A DNA stretch of 40,397 bases from DASUGM01 sp036274055. Its GTDB lineage: Bacteria; Acidobacteriota; Vicinamibacteria; Vicinamibacterales; SCN-69-37. A program made the position numbers and the translations under genes. A model generated the notes under the pieces. It was not told the origin of the DNA, searched no databases, and worked only from the letters and a program-made list of their open reading frames with translations. Positions 23,548 to 31,769 of the stretch are shown one piece after another. How positions within the stretch are numbered: position 1 is the stretch's first letter; every line of letters starts with the position of its first letter. The stretch covers positions 1 through 40,397 of the forward strand of contig DASUGM010000269.1 in the NCBI GenBank assembly GCA_036274055.1, read 5' to 3'.

Positions 23548-24849
23548 ATGCGTGCATTAGCGCTCATTCAGAGCGAAAATGCCGCTGACGTGCGACTCGA
23601 CTCGTGGAAGGCCATCGCCCAGTACCTGACGCGCGACGTTGCCACCGCGCGGCGCTGGGAAAAGATGGGGTTGCCGGTGCGACGCGTACCGGGCGGACGC
23701 GGCTCATCGGTGTTCGCCTTCACCGAAGAAATCGACCAGTGGCTCGCTGAAGGTGGAACCACCACGGCGCCGCCGCCGGCCGCCGCGCCCGGGGCCACGG
23801 TCAAGACGTGGGGGCGCCTGTCCCGGCTCCTGGCCGTGGCGGCGCCGCTCGTCGTCGCGCTCGGCTGGTGGGCGCGGGTCTCGCACGCAACCATCGGCGA
23901 CGTGCGGATCGAACTCACGCCGGAGGCGGTGATTGCATTCGACCGCGCCAACGCCGAGCAGTGGCGCCACGAGTTCCCGGGTGATCGGAAGACGGCGCTG
24001 TCGCCGGTCGCGCACCAACCGCAGATGGTCCTCGGCAATCCGCCCGCGGTGCTGGCGATGACCGCATATTCGATTCTCGACCAGACCGAGGCGGCCGTCG
24101 GCGGTCAGCTGTTGCAGCTCAATCTGCAGGGCCGGCTCCAGCGCAGCTTCTCGTTCGACGACAGCTATCGCTTCGACGGCAAGACGTTCGCGGCGCCCTG
24201 GGCGATGACGACATTCGCCGTCAACGATGCCGCCGGCGCGCGTCGGATTGCCGTCGCCGCGCATCACTACGTCTGGGATCCCGGCATCGTTACGATTCTG
24301 GACGATCAGTTCCGCCGCCACGGCACGTTCGTCCACGCCGGCTGGATCGAGGCGGTGCGCTGGCTCGACCCGACGCGTCTGGTGGTCGGCGGCTACTCGA
24401 ACCAGGAAGCCGGCGGGATGATTGCGCTCCTCGATCCAGACGCGCTCGACGGTCAGGGACCCGCCGAGGAAGGCACTCGCCACTACTGCGACTCCTGCGG
24501 GCGCAATCGGCCGCTGGCGATGGTGGTGATGCCGCGCAGCGAGGTGAACATCGCTTCGGGCGCGCGCTTCAATCGCGTCGTGCTCGACTCGATGCACAGT
24601 CACATCGTCGCCCGGACGATGGAAGTGCAGACCGGCCCCGAAGAGCCGGCCGACGCGATCTACGAGTTCGATCAGACGCTGCAGCTGGTCGGCGCGACCT
24701 ACAGCGAGCGATACTGGACCGTTCACCGGCAGCTGGAACTGGCCGGCAGGATCTCACACGGCCGCGAGCGGTGTCCCGATCGCGCCGGGCCGCGCACGAT
24801 CCGCGTCTGGACGCCTGCGAACGGCTGGCGGACGCAGGCGGCGCGGTGA
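23548..24849 (+). CDS. HTH-membrane sensor protein (MerR/excisionase-like N-terminus)
   Basis: A 433-aa protein from ATG 23548. Residues 17-68 are an excisionase/MerR-like HTH (RLDSWKAIAQYLTRDVATARRWEKMGLPVRRVPGG, SVFAFTEEIDQWL), the opening seen on many acidobacterial sensor proteins. A Pro/Ala linker, then one transmembrane helix (about 94-110), then an extracytoplasmic region of about 320 residues with beta-propeller-like strands (MVLGNPPAVLAMTAYS, RIAVAAHHYVWDPGIVTIL, ARFNRVVLDSMHSHIVART) and a CDSCGR pair. It may couple an outside signal to DNA binding at the membrane. The more upstream frame start (23515) lacks support. The stop overlaps the start region of GGT. Confidence 0.8.
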   Translation: MRALALIQSENAADVRLDSWKAIAQYLTRDVATARRWEKMGLPVRRVPGGRGSSVFAFTEEIDQWLAEGGTTTAPPPAAAPGATVKTWGRLSRLLAVAAPLVVALGWWARVSHATIGDVRIELTPEAVIAFDRANAEQWRHEFPGDRKTALSPVAHQPQMVLGNPPAVLAMTAYSILDQTEAAVGGQLLQLNLQGRLQRSFSFDDSYRFDGKTFAAPWAMTTFAVNDAAGARRIAVAAHHYVWDPGIVTILDDQFRRHGTFVHAGWIEAVRWLDPTRLVVGGYSNQEAGGMIALLDPDALDGQGPAEEGTRHYCDSCGRNRPLAMVVMPRSEVNIASGARFNRVVLDSMHSHIVARTMEVQTGPEEPADAIYEFDQTLQLVGATYSERYWTVHRQLELAGRISHGRERCPDRAGPRTIRVWTPANGWRTQAAR

Positions 24850-24854
24850 ATTCA

Positions 24855-26603
24855 ATGAGGCCTTTCATGATCGCCAGTCGCCGGATTCTCGTTGTCTCGC
24901 TGATGGTGGCCGGCATCGTCGCCGGTGCGATCGCGCAGGAGCCTGCCGCGCCGCAGTCGAGCGCGAGGCGGCCGGTGATCGCCGGCCGCTCGAAGGTCAT
25001 GACCAAGTACGGCATCGTCGCCGCCAGCCAGCCGCTGGCGGCGCGCGCCGGTGTGCAGATCCTCGAGCGCGGCGGCAACGCCATCGACGCCGCGATCGCG
25101 ACCAACGCGGTGATGGGCCTGGTCGAGCCGCATTACAACGGCATCGGCGGCGACGTCTTCGCGATCTATTACGAGGCGAAGAGCGGCAAACTCTACGGCC
25201 TCAACGCCGGCGGCTGGGCGCCGTCCGGATTGACCGCTGAGCTGATCAAATCAAAAGGCTCGACGCGGATGCCAGGCGCTGGCATCTACACCGTCACCGT
25301 GCCCGGCGCCGTCAAGGGCTGGGAGTTGATGCGCGCCCGCTTCGGCAGGTTGCCAATGGCGGACTTGCTCGCGCCCGCGATCTTCTACGCCGAGGACGGC
25401 TTCCCCGTCAGCGACGTGATCGCCGATGCGTGGCGTGCGGCGCAACGGAAACTCGAACAGGGGCCGCACGCCGCCGAAGTCTTCCTGCCCGGCGGCCGCG
25501 CCCCGCGCGCCGGCGAGATCTTCAAGAACCCGCAGCTCGGCGCGACGATGCGGCTGATCGCGGAGAAGGGCGTCGCCGGTTTCTACGAAGGCAAGACCGC
25601 TGACGCGATCCTCGCGGTGTCGAAGGAACTCGGCGGCACGATGACCGCCGCGGATCTCAAGGAGTACCAGCCCGAGTGGGTCGATCCGATTTCGACCACT
25701 TACCGCGGCTGGACGGTCTACGAGTTGCCGCCGAACACGCAGGGCATCGCCGCGCTGATGATGCTCAACATGATGGAGCAGTATCCGCTCGGCGAGTACG
25801 GGCTCACCAGCACGAAAGCGATGCACGTGATGATCGAGGCGAAGAAGCTCGCCTACGCCGACATGCTCCGCTACGTCGCCGATCCGAAATTCGCGAAGGT
25901 GCCGGTGCTGCCGATGCTCGACAAGAACCTCGCCAGGGCACGGACGTCTTTGATCGATCCGGCGAAGGCCGCATGCCGCGTCGAGCCCTCGAAATACGCC
26001 GGCCTGACTGACGGCACCGGCGGCGACACGATCTACCTTTCCGTCATCGACCGCGACGGCAACATCGTCTCGCTGATTCAAAGCCTCTACTCGTCATTCG
26101 GCAGCGGCATCGTCGCGCCGGGGACGGGAGTGATGCTGCACAACCGCGGCGGCCTGTTCACGCTCGAAGACGGTCACCCGAACCAGATCGCGCCGCGCAA
26201 GCGACCGCTGCACACGATCATTCCGGCGTTCATGGAAAAGGGCGACGTCAAGATCGGCTTCGGGATCATGGGCGGCTTCAACCAGGCGCAGGCGCATGCG
26301 CAGTTCGTCTCCGACGTCGTCGACTTCGGCCTCGACGTGCAGGAAGCGCTGGAGGTCGGCCGCTTCACGAAGGGCTCCTTCCAGGGCTGCGACGTCGACG
26401 TCGAGGAACTGGTGCCCGACGCCACGCGCAAGGCGCTCGCGGCGATGGGGCACGATGTGCGCTCGGTCCGGCCGCGCTCGGGGACATTTGGCTACGGCCA
26501 GGCGGTGATGAGCGACGGCAAGGGTGTGCACTACGCGGGCTCGGAGCCACGGCACGACGGGGCGGCCATTCCGGAAGCGCCGGCCGTCTTCAAGATCAAG
26601 TGA
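24855..26603 (+). CDS. ggt: gamma-glutamyltransferase
   Basis: A 582-aa Ntn-hydrolase that cleaves the gamma-glutamyl bond of glutathione and related peptides in the periplasm. Seen: a signal peptide (ILVVSLMVAGIVAGAIAQ), the family opening MTKYGIVAASQPLAARAGVQILERGGNAIDAAIA, EPHYNGIGGDVFAI, and the autoprocessing site GGDTIYLSVIDRDGN, where the Thr becomes the small-subunit N-terminal nucleophile, then SSFGSGIVAPGTGVMLHNR and GGFNQAQAHAQF. Candidate starts are GTG 24846 (overlapping the HTH stop), ATG 24855 and ATG 24867, the last with GAGG at SD distance. All give the same mature protein. Coupled to the HTH-membrane gene, which may regulate it. Confidence 0.95.
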   Translation: MRPFMIASRRILVVSLMVAGIVAGAIAQEPAAPQSSARRPVIAGRSKVMTKYGIVAASQPLAARAGVQILERGGNAIDAAIATNAVMGLVEPHYNGIGGDVFAIYYEAKSGKLYGLNAGGWAPSGLTAELIKSKGSTRMPGAGIYTVTVPGAVKGWELMRARFGRLPMADLLAPAIFYAEDGFPVSDVIADAWRAAQRKLEQGPHAAEVFLPGGRAPRAGEIFKNPQLGATMRLIAEKGVAGFYEGKTADAILAVSKELGGTMTAADLKEYQPEWVDPISTTYRGWTVYELPPNTQGIAALMMLNMMEQYPLGEYGLTSTKAMHVMIEAKKLAYADMLRYVADPKFAKVPVLPMLDKNLARARTSLIDPAKAACRVEPSKYAGLTDGTGGDTIYLSVIDRDGNIVSLIQSLYSSFGSGIVAPGTGVMLHNRGGLFTLEDGHPNQIAPRKRPLHTIIPAFMEKGDVKIGFGIMGGFNQAQAHAQFVSDVVDFGLDVQEALEVGRFTKGSFQGCDVDVEELVPDATRKALAAMGHDVRSVRPRSGTFGYGQAVMSDGKGVHYAGSEPRHDGAAIPEAPAVFKIK

Positions 26604-26761
26604 CGTTCTTGCGTTCGGAACTTCGGGAGTTCGGGCGTTCCGTTCTTGCGTTCGTCAGTTCTTCCCTTCCAGTGCCGGCTGGCTTGCGCACTGAGGACTG
26701 AAGAACGTTCGAACGTAGGAACTGAACGCCCGAACGCCCGAAGTCCCGAACGCAAGAACGT
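26603..26761. repeat. repeat-built inverted repeat (GTTCGGGC-like units) at convergent junction
   Basis: The left arm (26603 to about 26667) is ACGTTCTTGCGTTCGG followed by ACTTCGGG, AGTTCGGG and CGTTC units. The reverse complement of the right arm (26761 back to about 26698) begins with the same 16 nt and continues with GACTTCGGGCGTTCGGGC. I count about ten mismatches in about 65 aligned bases. The loop (about 26668-26697) is unique sequence. The left arm starts at the last base of the GGT stop and the right arm ends 3 bp before the PBP stop. Confidence 0.85.
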
Positions 26762-26763
26762 AC

Positions 26764-28857
26764 CTAGCGAATAATCCGCATGAGCCGCCCGAGGAATCCG
26801 CCCGTATAGGCGTGCAGATCGCACTCTTCCGTCGGCTCGGTCCCGGCGCGGAAGTACTCGACGCCGACCTGATCCTTCTCGACGCTGTCGCCGTCGGCGT
26901 CGATGGTTTCGACGTGATGGCAGCCCTCGCCCGGAAGTTTTCCCGAGATTCTGCAGACCTGCACGGCGATGATGCCCGGCGGCGGGCGCAGCCAGGCGGG
27001 CTTCTCGCCGGCGGTGGCGGCCTTCATGAACCGGCCCCAGATCGGCGCGGCGAGCTCGGCGGCGTAGCCGCCCGGCATGATCGACGTCGGCTGATCGAAC
27101 CCGACCCAGACGCCGGCGACCAGCGCCGGCGTGAAGCCGACGAACCATGCGTCACGGTAGTCGTTGGTGGTGCCGGTCTTCCCCGCTGCCGGCAGCCTGA
27201 AGCCGACCTGCCGGGCGCGATAGCCGGTGCCGCGATCGACGACGTCGGTGAGCATCTGCGCCATCAGGAACGCGTTCTGTTCGGTGATCGCCTGCGACGC
27301 CGCCGGGTGATCGGCAAACAGCAGCTTGCCAGTGCGATCTTCGACCCGGGTGATCACCACTGGCGGCTTGAGCCAGCCGCCGTTGGCGAAGACGCCGTAC
27401 GCCGAGGTGAGCGACAACAACGTGACGTCGCCGGCGCCGAGGGCGAGTGACGGCACCGCCGGCGCCTCGAGGCCGACGCGCGCGGCGTAGTTGACCGCGT
27501 TCGAGATCCCGACGGTGCGCAGCATCTGCACCGCGGCGCGGTTGCTCGAGGTCCGGATCGCGGTCCGCACCGTCATCGCGCCGGCGCCACTGTGTCCGTC
27601 CGCCGGCAGCCACGCGCCCTGCGGGGTCATCGTCGGATCGTCGAGATCGTCGAGCAAGGTCGCCGGAGACGCGCCCATCTCGAGCGCCGCCGCGTACACG
27701 AACGGCTTGAACGCCGAGCCGGCCTGACGGTGCGCCTGAGTGACGCGATCGAACTGGCTGCGCTTGAAATCGCGGCCGCCGACAAGCGCCCGCACTTCCC
27801 CGCTCGTCGGATCGATCGCAACGATGGCCGCCTGCAGCCGCGCTTGCGCCGCCGATGCCGGCGTCGCCGGTGAAGGCGCGCCGGTCTTGCCGCGCTTCGC
27901 GATCTCGCGTCTGCGCGCGCCGACGAACGACGCGGTCTTCTCGATGTCCGCGAGTCCGCGCGCAACCGCGGCCTCGGCGGCGTGCTGGGCCTTCGGGTCG
28001 TAGGTCGTATAGACCTTGAGCCCGCCACTCGCGACCGTCTGCCAGCCAAAGCGATCGACGAGCAACCGGGTGACGTAATTCTTGAAGTACTGTCCGGTCT
28101 CGTCGTCATCCTTGAAGCCGTTGCGGACCTCGAGCGGCGCCTTGTCGGCGGCCGCGGCGGCGTTGGCGTCGATGAATCCGGCGTCGGTCATCCGGCGGAG
28201 CACCACCGATCTCCGCGCCAGCGCCAGCGGCTTGGCGTCCGTCGGGGTGTACTTCGACGGCGCTTTGATCAACCCGGCGAGGGTCGCCGCTTCTGCCAGC
28301 GTCAGCGACTTCGCTGATTTGTCGAAATAGCCCCGCGCCGCCGCTTCGACGCCATACAGCCCTTCGCCGAAGTAGATCTTGTTGAGGTAGAACTCGAGAA
28401 TCTCGCGCTTGCTGAAGCGGTGCTCGATGCGGAGCGCGACCACCGCCTCCTTGAGCTTGCGGCGAAGCGTCTTTTCGTCGGAGAAGTAGGTCTTGCGGGC
28501 GAGTTGCTGCGTGATCGTCGAGCCGCCCTGCACGGCGTCGCCATTGCGGAGATTGGCGAGCATCGCGCCGCCAATGCGCCACACGTCCAGGCCCCAGTGA
28601 CGATAGAAGCGCGCGTCCTCGGTCGCCAGCACGGCGTTGATCAAGTCCGGCGATATCTGATCGAGCGGGACCTGGATGCGGCGTTCCTTGAACACCGTGA
28701 AGGCCGTGGCGCCGTGGGCATCGTACAGCGTCGTCGCCCGCGCCATCTCCCCGAGCTTGCCGATCTCGCGAAGATCTGGTGTGAACACCAGCAGATCGGC
28801 CGCCAGCAGCACGGCGACGCCGGCCGCGATCCACGCCGGAATCGCCCAGCGTCCCAT
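26764..28857 (-). CDS. class A penicillin-binding protein (PBP1A-like)
   Basis: A 697-aa bifunctional peptidoglycan synthase anchored by one N-terminal helix (residues 5-24). The GT51 glycosyltransferase has catalytic Glu80 in LATEDARFYRHWGLD, GGSTITQQLARK and REILEFYLNKIYFGEGLYGVEAAA. The transpeptidase has SxxK at Ser381-Lys384 (AGSAFKPF), SSN at 437-439 and KTGT at 560-563. A C-terminal tail carries three Cys (VCRISGK, EGCHH, EECDL). It polymerises and cross-links murein in the periplasm. All active-site motifs are intact. It follows the M48 gene by 73 bp on the same strand and converges on GGT. Confidence 0.95.
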   Translation of the reverse strand: MGRWAIPAWIAAGVAVLLAADLLVFTPDLREIGKLGEMARATTLYDAHGATAFTVFKERRIQVPLDQISPDLINAVLATEDARFYRHWGLDVWRIGGAMLANLRNGDAVQGGSTITQQLARKTYFSDEKTLRRKLKEAVVALRIEHRFSKREILEFYLNKIYFGEGLYGVEAAARGYFDKSAKSLTLAEAATLAGLIKAPSKYTPTDAKPLALARRSVVLRRMTDAGFIDANAAAAADKAPLEVRNGFKDDDETGQYFKNYVTRLLVDRFGWQTVASGGLKVYTTYDPKAQHAAEAAVARGLADIEKTASFVGARRREIAKRGKTGAPSPATPASAAQARLQAAIVAIDPTSGEVRALVGGRDFKRSQFDRVTQAHRQAGSAFKPFVYAAALEMGASPATLLDDLDDPTMTPQGAWLPADGHSGAGAMTVRTAIRTSSNRAAVQMLRTVGISNAVNYAARVGLEAPAVPSLALGAGDVTLLSLTSAYGVFANGGWLKPPVVITRVEDRTGKLLFADHPAASQAITEQNAFLMAQMLTDVVDRGTGYRARQVGFRLPAAGKTGTTNDYRDAWFVGFTPALVAGVWVGFDQPTSIMPGGYAAELAAPIWGRFMKAATAGEKPAWLRPPPGIIAVQVCRISGKLPGEGCHHVETIDADGDSVEKDQVGVEYFRAGTEPTEECDLHAYTGGFLGRLMRIIR

Positions 28858-28930
28858 GCCCGGATCTCTTCAGATGTGATGCCAACGCCGGCGCCGGGAT
28901 CCGGGCGTCGAGCCGGGCCGATGTAGGTCG

Positions 28931-31759
28931 CTACTTGCTCACGTCGAGCACGTACGCGGTCTGATTGCCCGTCAGGACGAACAACTTCTTGCCGTCCGGA
29001 CTGAACACCGAGTAGGCGACGTAGGACGTGAACGTGAACTCGTCTTTCTTCGTCATCGTTGACAGGTCGTAGAGCGTCAGCTGTCCGGATGCGTTCTCGA
29101 CACTCAACAATCCGGTCTCGGCGCTGACCGCGGTGTCGTTGCCGAAGGCGCGGCCGATCTGCGCCCCGCTCGAGAGCGAATACACGAGCACGCGATTGGA
29201 ATTGTCGACGGCGACGACGGCATCCTTCGCGACGGTGACGTCGCGCAACCGGAACGAGCCCTTGCCGGTCTCGACGAACAGGCCGCCGCGCGGCTGCCCG
29301 GTGGCGGCGTCGAGGACTTGAATCAGGTAGTCGCCTTCCTTCTCCTTCAGCGACGCCATCTGCTTGGCGAGCGCCGGTGTTTTTCGCGCCTCGTCGCGCG
29401 CGGTCGCCGTCGACGCCGGCCACACGAACACGACGTTGCGCTGCTCGGGATCGACGAACACCTCCGGCGGTTCTTTCGAGAAGTTCCGCGACCACAGCGT
29501 CGTGCCAGTCCGCGAATCGCGCAACTCGATCTTCATCCGTTCGAGGACATTCCCGCCCTGTTCGAGCGGCGCTCGCACCACGAGGTACGGTCCATACTGC
29601 GCTGCGCTCTGGTCCCTGATCTCGCCGAGCCCGGACGCGGACTTCGCCGCCGGGTCGAACTTGACCATGCGGCGCGGTTCGGCCGCCGCCTTCGGGAAGT
29701 CGGCGAAGAACGACAGATCCTTGTCGAACCAGGCGCCGCGGAAGCCGCGCATGTAGAAGATGCGCTCGCCCGATCCGAGGGACCAGACGCCGCCGCGCGA
29801 CTGACCGGAGACCGCGACGTACTTGAAGTCCGACGACACCGCCGTCGCCCGCAACCGGCCCAGGCCCGCGGGCGGCAGCGTCGTCACGGCTTTGATCTGG
29901 TTGTCGGCGACGTTGTAGATCGCCAGTTCGCCGGTGTTGCGCTCGGCGACGAAAGCGTCGCCGTAGATGTCGATCGCCAGGTTGATGCTGCCTTTGACGA
30001 TCATCGCCTTGGCAAGATCGGTGACCACGACTGCGTACTTCTGATACGGCCGGATGAAGACGAAGTCGCCCCTGGTCGCACCCTCGAGCCGGTTGCCGTT
30101 GAGCGGGAACGTCGAGGTCGCCTCGCCGGAGGGCAGCGAGATCATCCCGGATTTCTTCGGATCCGCGGCGTTGAAGCCGACGATCCGATCGTTGCCGAGG
30201 AACGCGAAGCCGCTGACCAGCAGCCGTCTCGCCGGGCCCTTCAGCGGCACCGGCGCCTTTGCGGTGACGTCGTAGAGCATCACCGCCTCCTCGGGTCCAA
30301 TCTCGTACTCAGCCAGGCCCTGACTGCGGAAGCCGGCGGCGAAGTATTTCCCGTCGCCGGAGAAATCCATCGCGACCGGATGATCGTCAATCGCGTCGGT
30401 GTCGCCGAGCAGCATCGCCAGGTACTGGAAATAGAAGAGGACCGGATTCGGCGAGTAGAAACCCTTCCGCTGCAGCAGCATCGCATTCGAGGCGACGTCG
30501 ATCAGGTTCAAATTGAAATCCCAATCGAGGCACGCGAGCGTCTTGCCGTCAGGCGCGAGCGAGGTCTGCCAGCAGCTTCTGCGGACGACGACGTCGTGCG
30601 CGGATTGCATTTTCCTGGCGGCGACGCTCCAGATCTCGACGCGCAAACCCGGCGTGTGGAACGTCACCAGCTGCGAATCTCCCGAAAACCGCGCGTTCTC
30701 GGCCTCGCCCGACGGGATCCGAAACAGGGTCGCCAGCGGTTCGCGCGACAACACGGTGATGCCGCTGTCGTCCTGTGCCAGCAAGTAGCGGCCGTCGGGA
30801 CTGAAGCGGGCGTGGGTGACGTCGCCGCGCAGGCCCGGCTGCAGGACGGTGCGCGACTCGACGTTGTGCAGCATCTCGGTGCGACCCGTCGGCGTGAACG
30901 CGATGACATTGGCCTGCCACTGGCGGTAGGCGTCGGCCGCCGTCGCCGGACGCGCTTCGACGCAGCTCTGCGGCAGCGCGCTGGTCGTGCGCAGCATCTC
31001 GCGCAGGCGTTTCGACTCGAGCGAGGTCGTGCCGAAGAGATCGGAGAAAAAGCCGCCGGTATTCCCTTTGGTCTCGGTAAAGCGATCGAACAGCCGCGCG
31101 TGCGCCTGCGGGTCGTAGCCGGAGGCGGCGACGACGAACAGGCCGATGCGATCGGCCTCGACCTGGTCCTTGTCCTCGTGACTGGCGCCGCGCTGGAACG
31201 CCTCCGGCCGCCGGTTGGCGTTGTCGGTCAGCCGGTTGTATTTCTCGAAGATGTCCTTGCGATCGCCGACCTGAGTGACGCCGATGACGTCGCGGAACAG
31301 TCGCGTCATCGACTGCGTCTGCTGGCGCGCGACCAGGTGGCCCATCTCGTGGCCGAGCACGCCGGCGAGCTCGTCTTCGTCCCTGGTGAAACCAATCAAC
31401 TTGCGCGACACGTAGATGCGGCCGCCGGGCAGGACGAACGCGTTCAACTCCGGCAGATCGATGAGGAAGAACTGCAGCCTGAGCTTCGTCGGCGGCAGGT
31501 GCCGCGCCAGGCGATCGCCGACGCGCGTGAGGTCGGCGGTCAGCGGGTCGTTGTTGATGATCCGCAGCTGCGGCGCCATCGACTCCGCGATCGCGTCACC
31601 GAGATCGTTCTCCTGCTCCTCGGTGAAGATGTTCGGTTGCGTTGCCGCGGGCGGCGATGGCGGCTGGCAGGCCGCTTGCCGCGGCGCGGCCGAAGTCGGC
31701 GGCGCCGATGTCAACAGCACGAAGAGCGCGGTCAGCAGCAATCCACGAGTCAGACGCAT
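28931..31759 (-). CDS. M48-family zinc metalloprotease fused to a C-terminal beta-propeller
   Basis: A 942-aa secreted protein with a signal peptide (LLLTALFVLLTSAPPTSA). Residues 45-240 are an M48/BepA-like peptidase: NAFVLPGGRIYVSRKLI, the zinc motif HEMGH at 137-141 with catalytic Glu138, and third ligand Glu201 in QVEADRIGLF. From about residue 290 to the end is a WD40-like propeller (ARFSPDGRYLLAQDDSGI, ENARFSGDSQLVTF, KYVAVSGQSRGGV, YSVFSPDGKKLFVLTG). BepA-type proteases handle outer-membrane proteins, but their usual partner region is TPR. A propeller of about 650 residues is unusual and may bind substrate. SD GAGGAG precedes ATG 31759. It follows the BACON lipoprotein gene by 10 bp. 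Confidence 0.93.
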   Translation of the reverse strand: MRLTRGLLLTALFVLLTSAPPTSAAPRQAACQPPSPPAATQPNIFTEEQENDLGDAIAESMAPQLRIINNDPLTADLTRVGDRLARHLPPTKLRLQFFLIDLPELNAFVLPGGRIYVSRKLIGFTRDEDELAGVLGHEMGHLVARQQTQSMTRLFRDVIGVTQVGDRKDIFEKYNRLTDNANRRPEAFQRGASHEDKDQVEADRIGLFVVAASGYDPQAHARLFDRFTETKGNTGGFFSDLFGTTSLESKRLREMLRTTSALPQSCVEARPATAADAYRQWQANVIAFTPTGRTEMLHNVESRTVLQPGLRGDVTHARFSPDGRYLLAQDDSGITVLSREPLATLFRIPSGEAENARFSGDSQLVTFHTPGLRVEIWSVAARKMQSAHDVVVRRSCWQTSLAPDGKTLACLDWDFNLNLIDVASNAMLLQRKGFYSPNPVLFYFQYLAMLLGDTDAIDDHPVAMDFSGDGKYFAAGFRSQGLAEYEIGPEEAVMLYDVTAKAPVPLKGPARRLLVSGFAFLGNDRIVGFNAADPKKSGMISLPSGEATSTFPLNGNRLEGATRGDFVFIRPYQKYAVVVTDLAKAMIVKGSINLAIDIYGDAFVAERNTGELAIYNVADNQIKAVTTLPPAGLGRLRATAVSSDFKYVAVSGQSRGGVWSLGSGERIFYMRGFRGAWFDKDLSFFADFPKAAAEPRRMVKFDPAAKSASGLGEIRDQSAAQYGPYLVVRAPLEQGGNVLERMKIELRDSRTGTTLWSRNFSKEPPEVFVDPEQRNVVFVWPASTATARDEARKTPALAKQMASLKEKEGDYLIQVLDAATGQPRGGLFVETGKGSFRLRDVTVAKDAVVAVDNSNRVLVYSLSSGAQIGRAFGNDTAVSAETGLLSVENASGQLTLYDLSTMTKKDEFTFTSYVAYSVFSPDGKKLFVLTGNQTAYVLDVSK

Positions 31760-31769
31760 GGGCTCCTCG

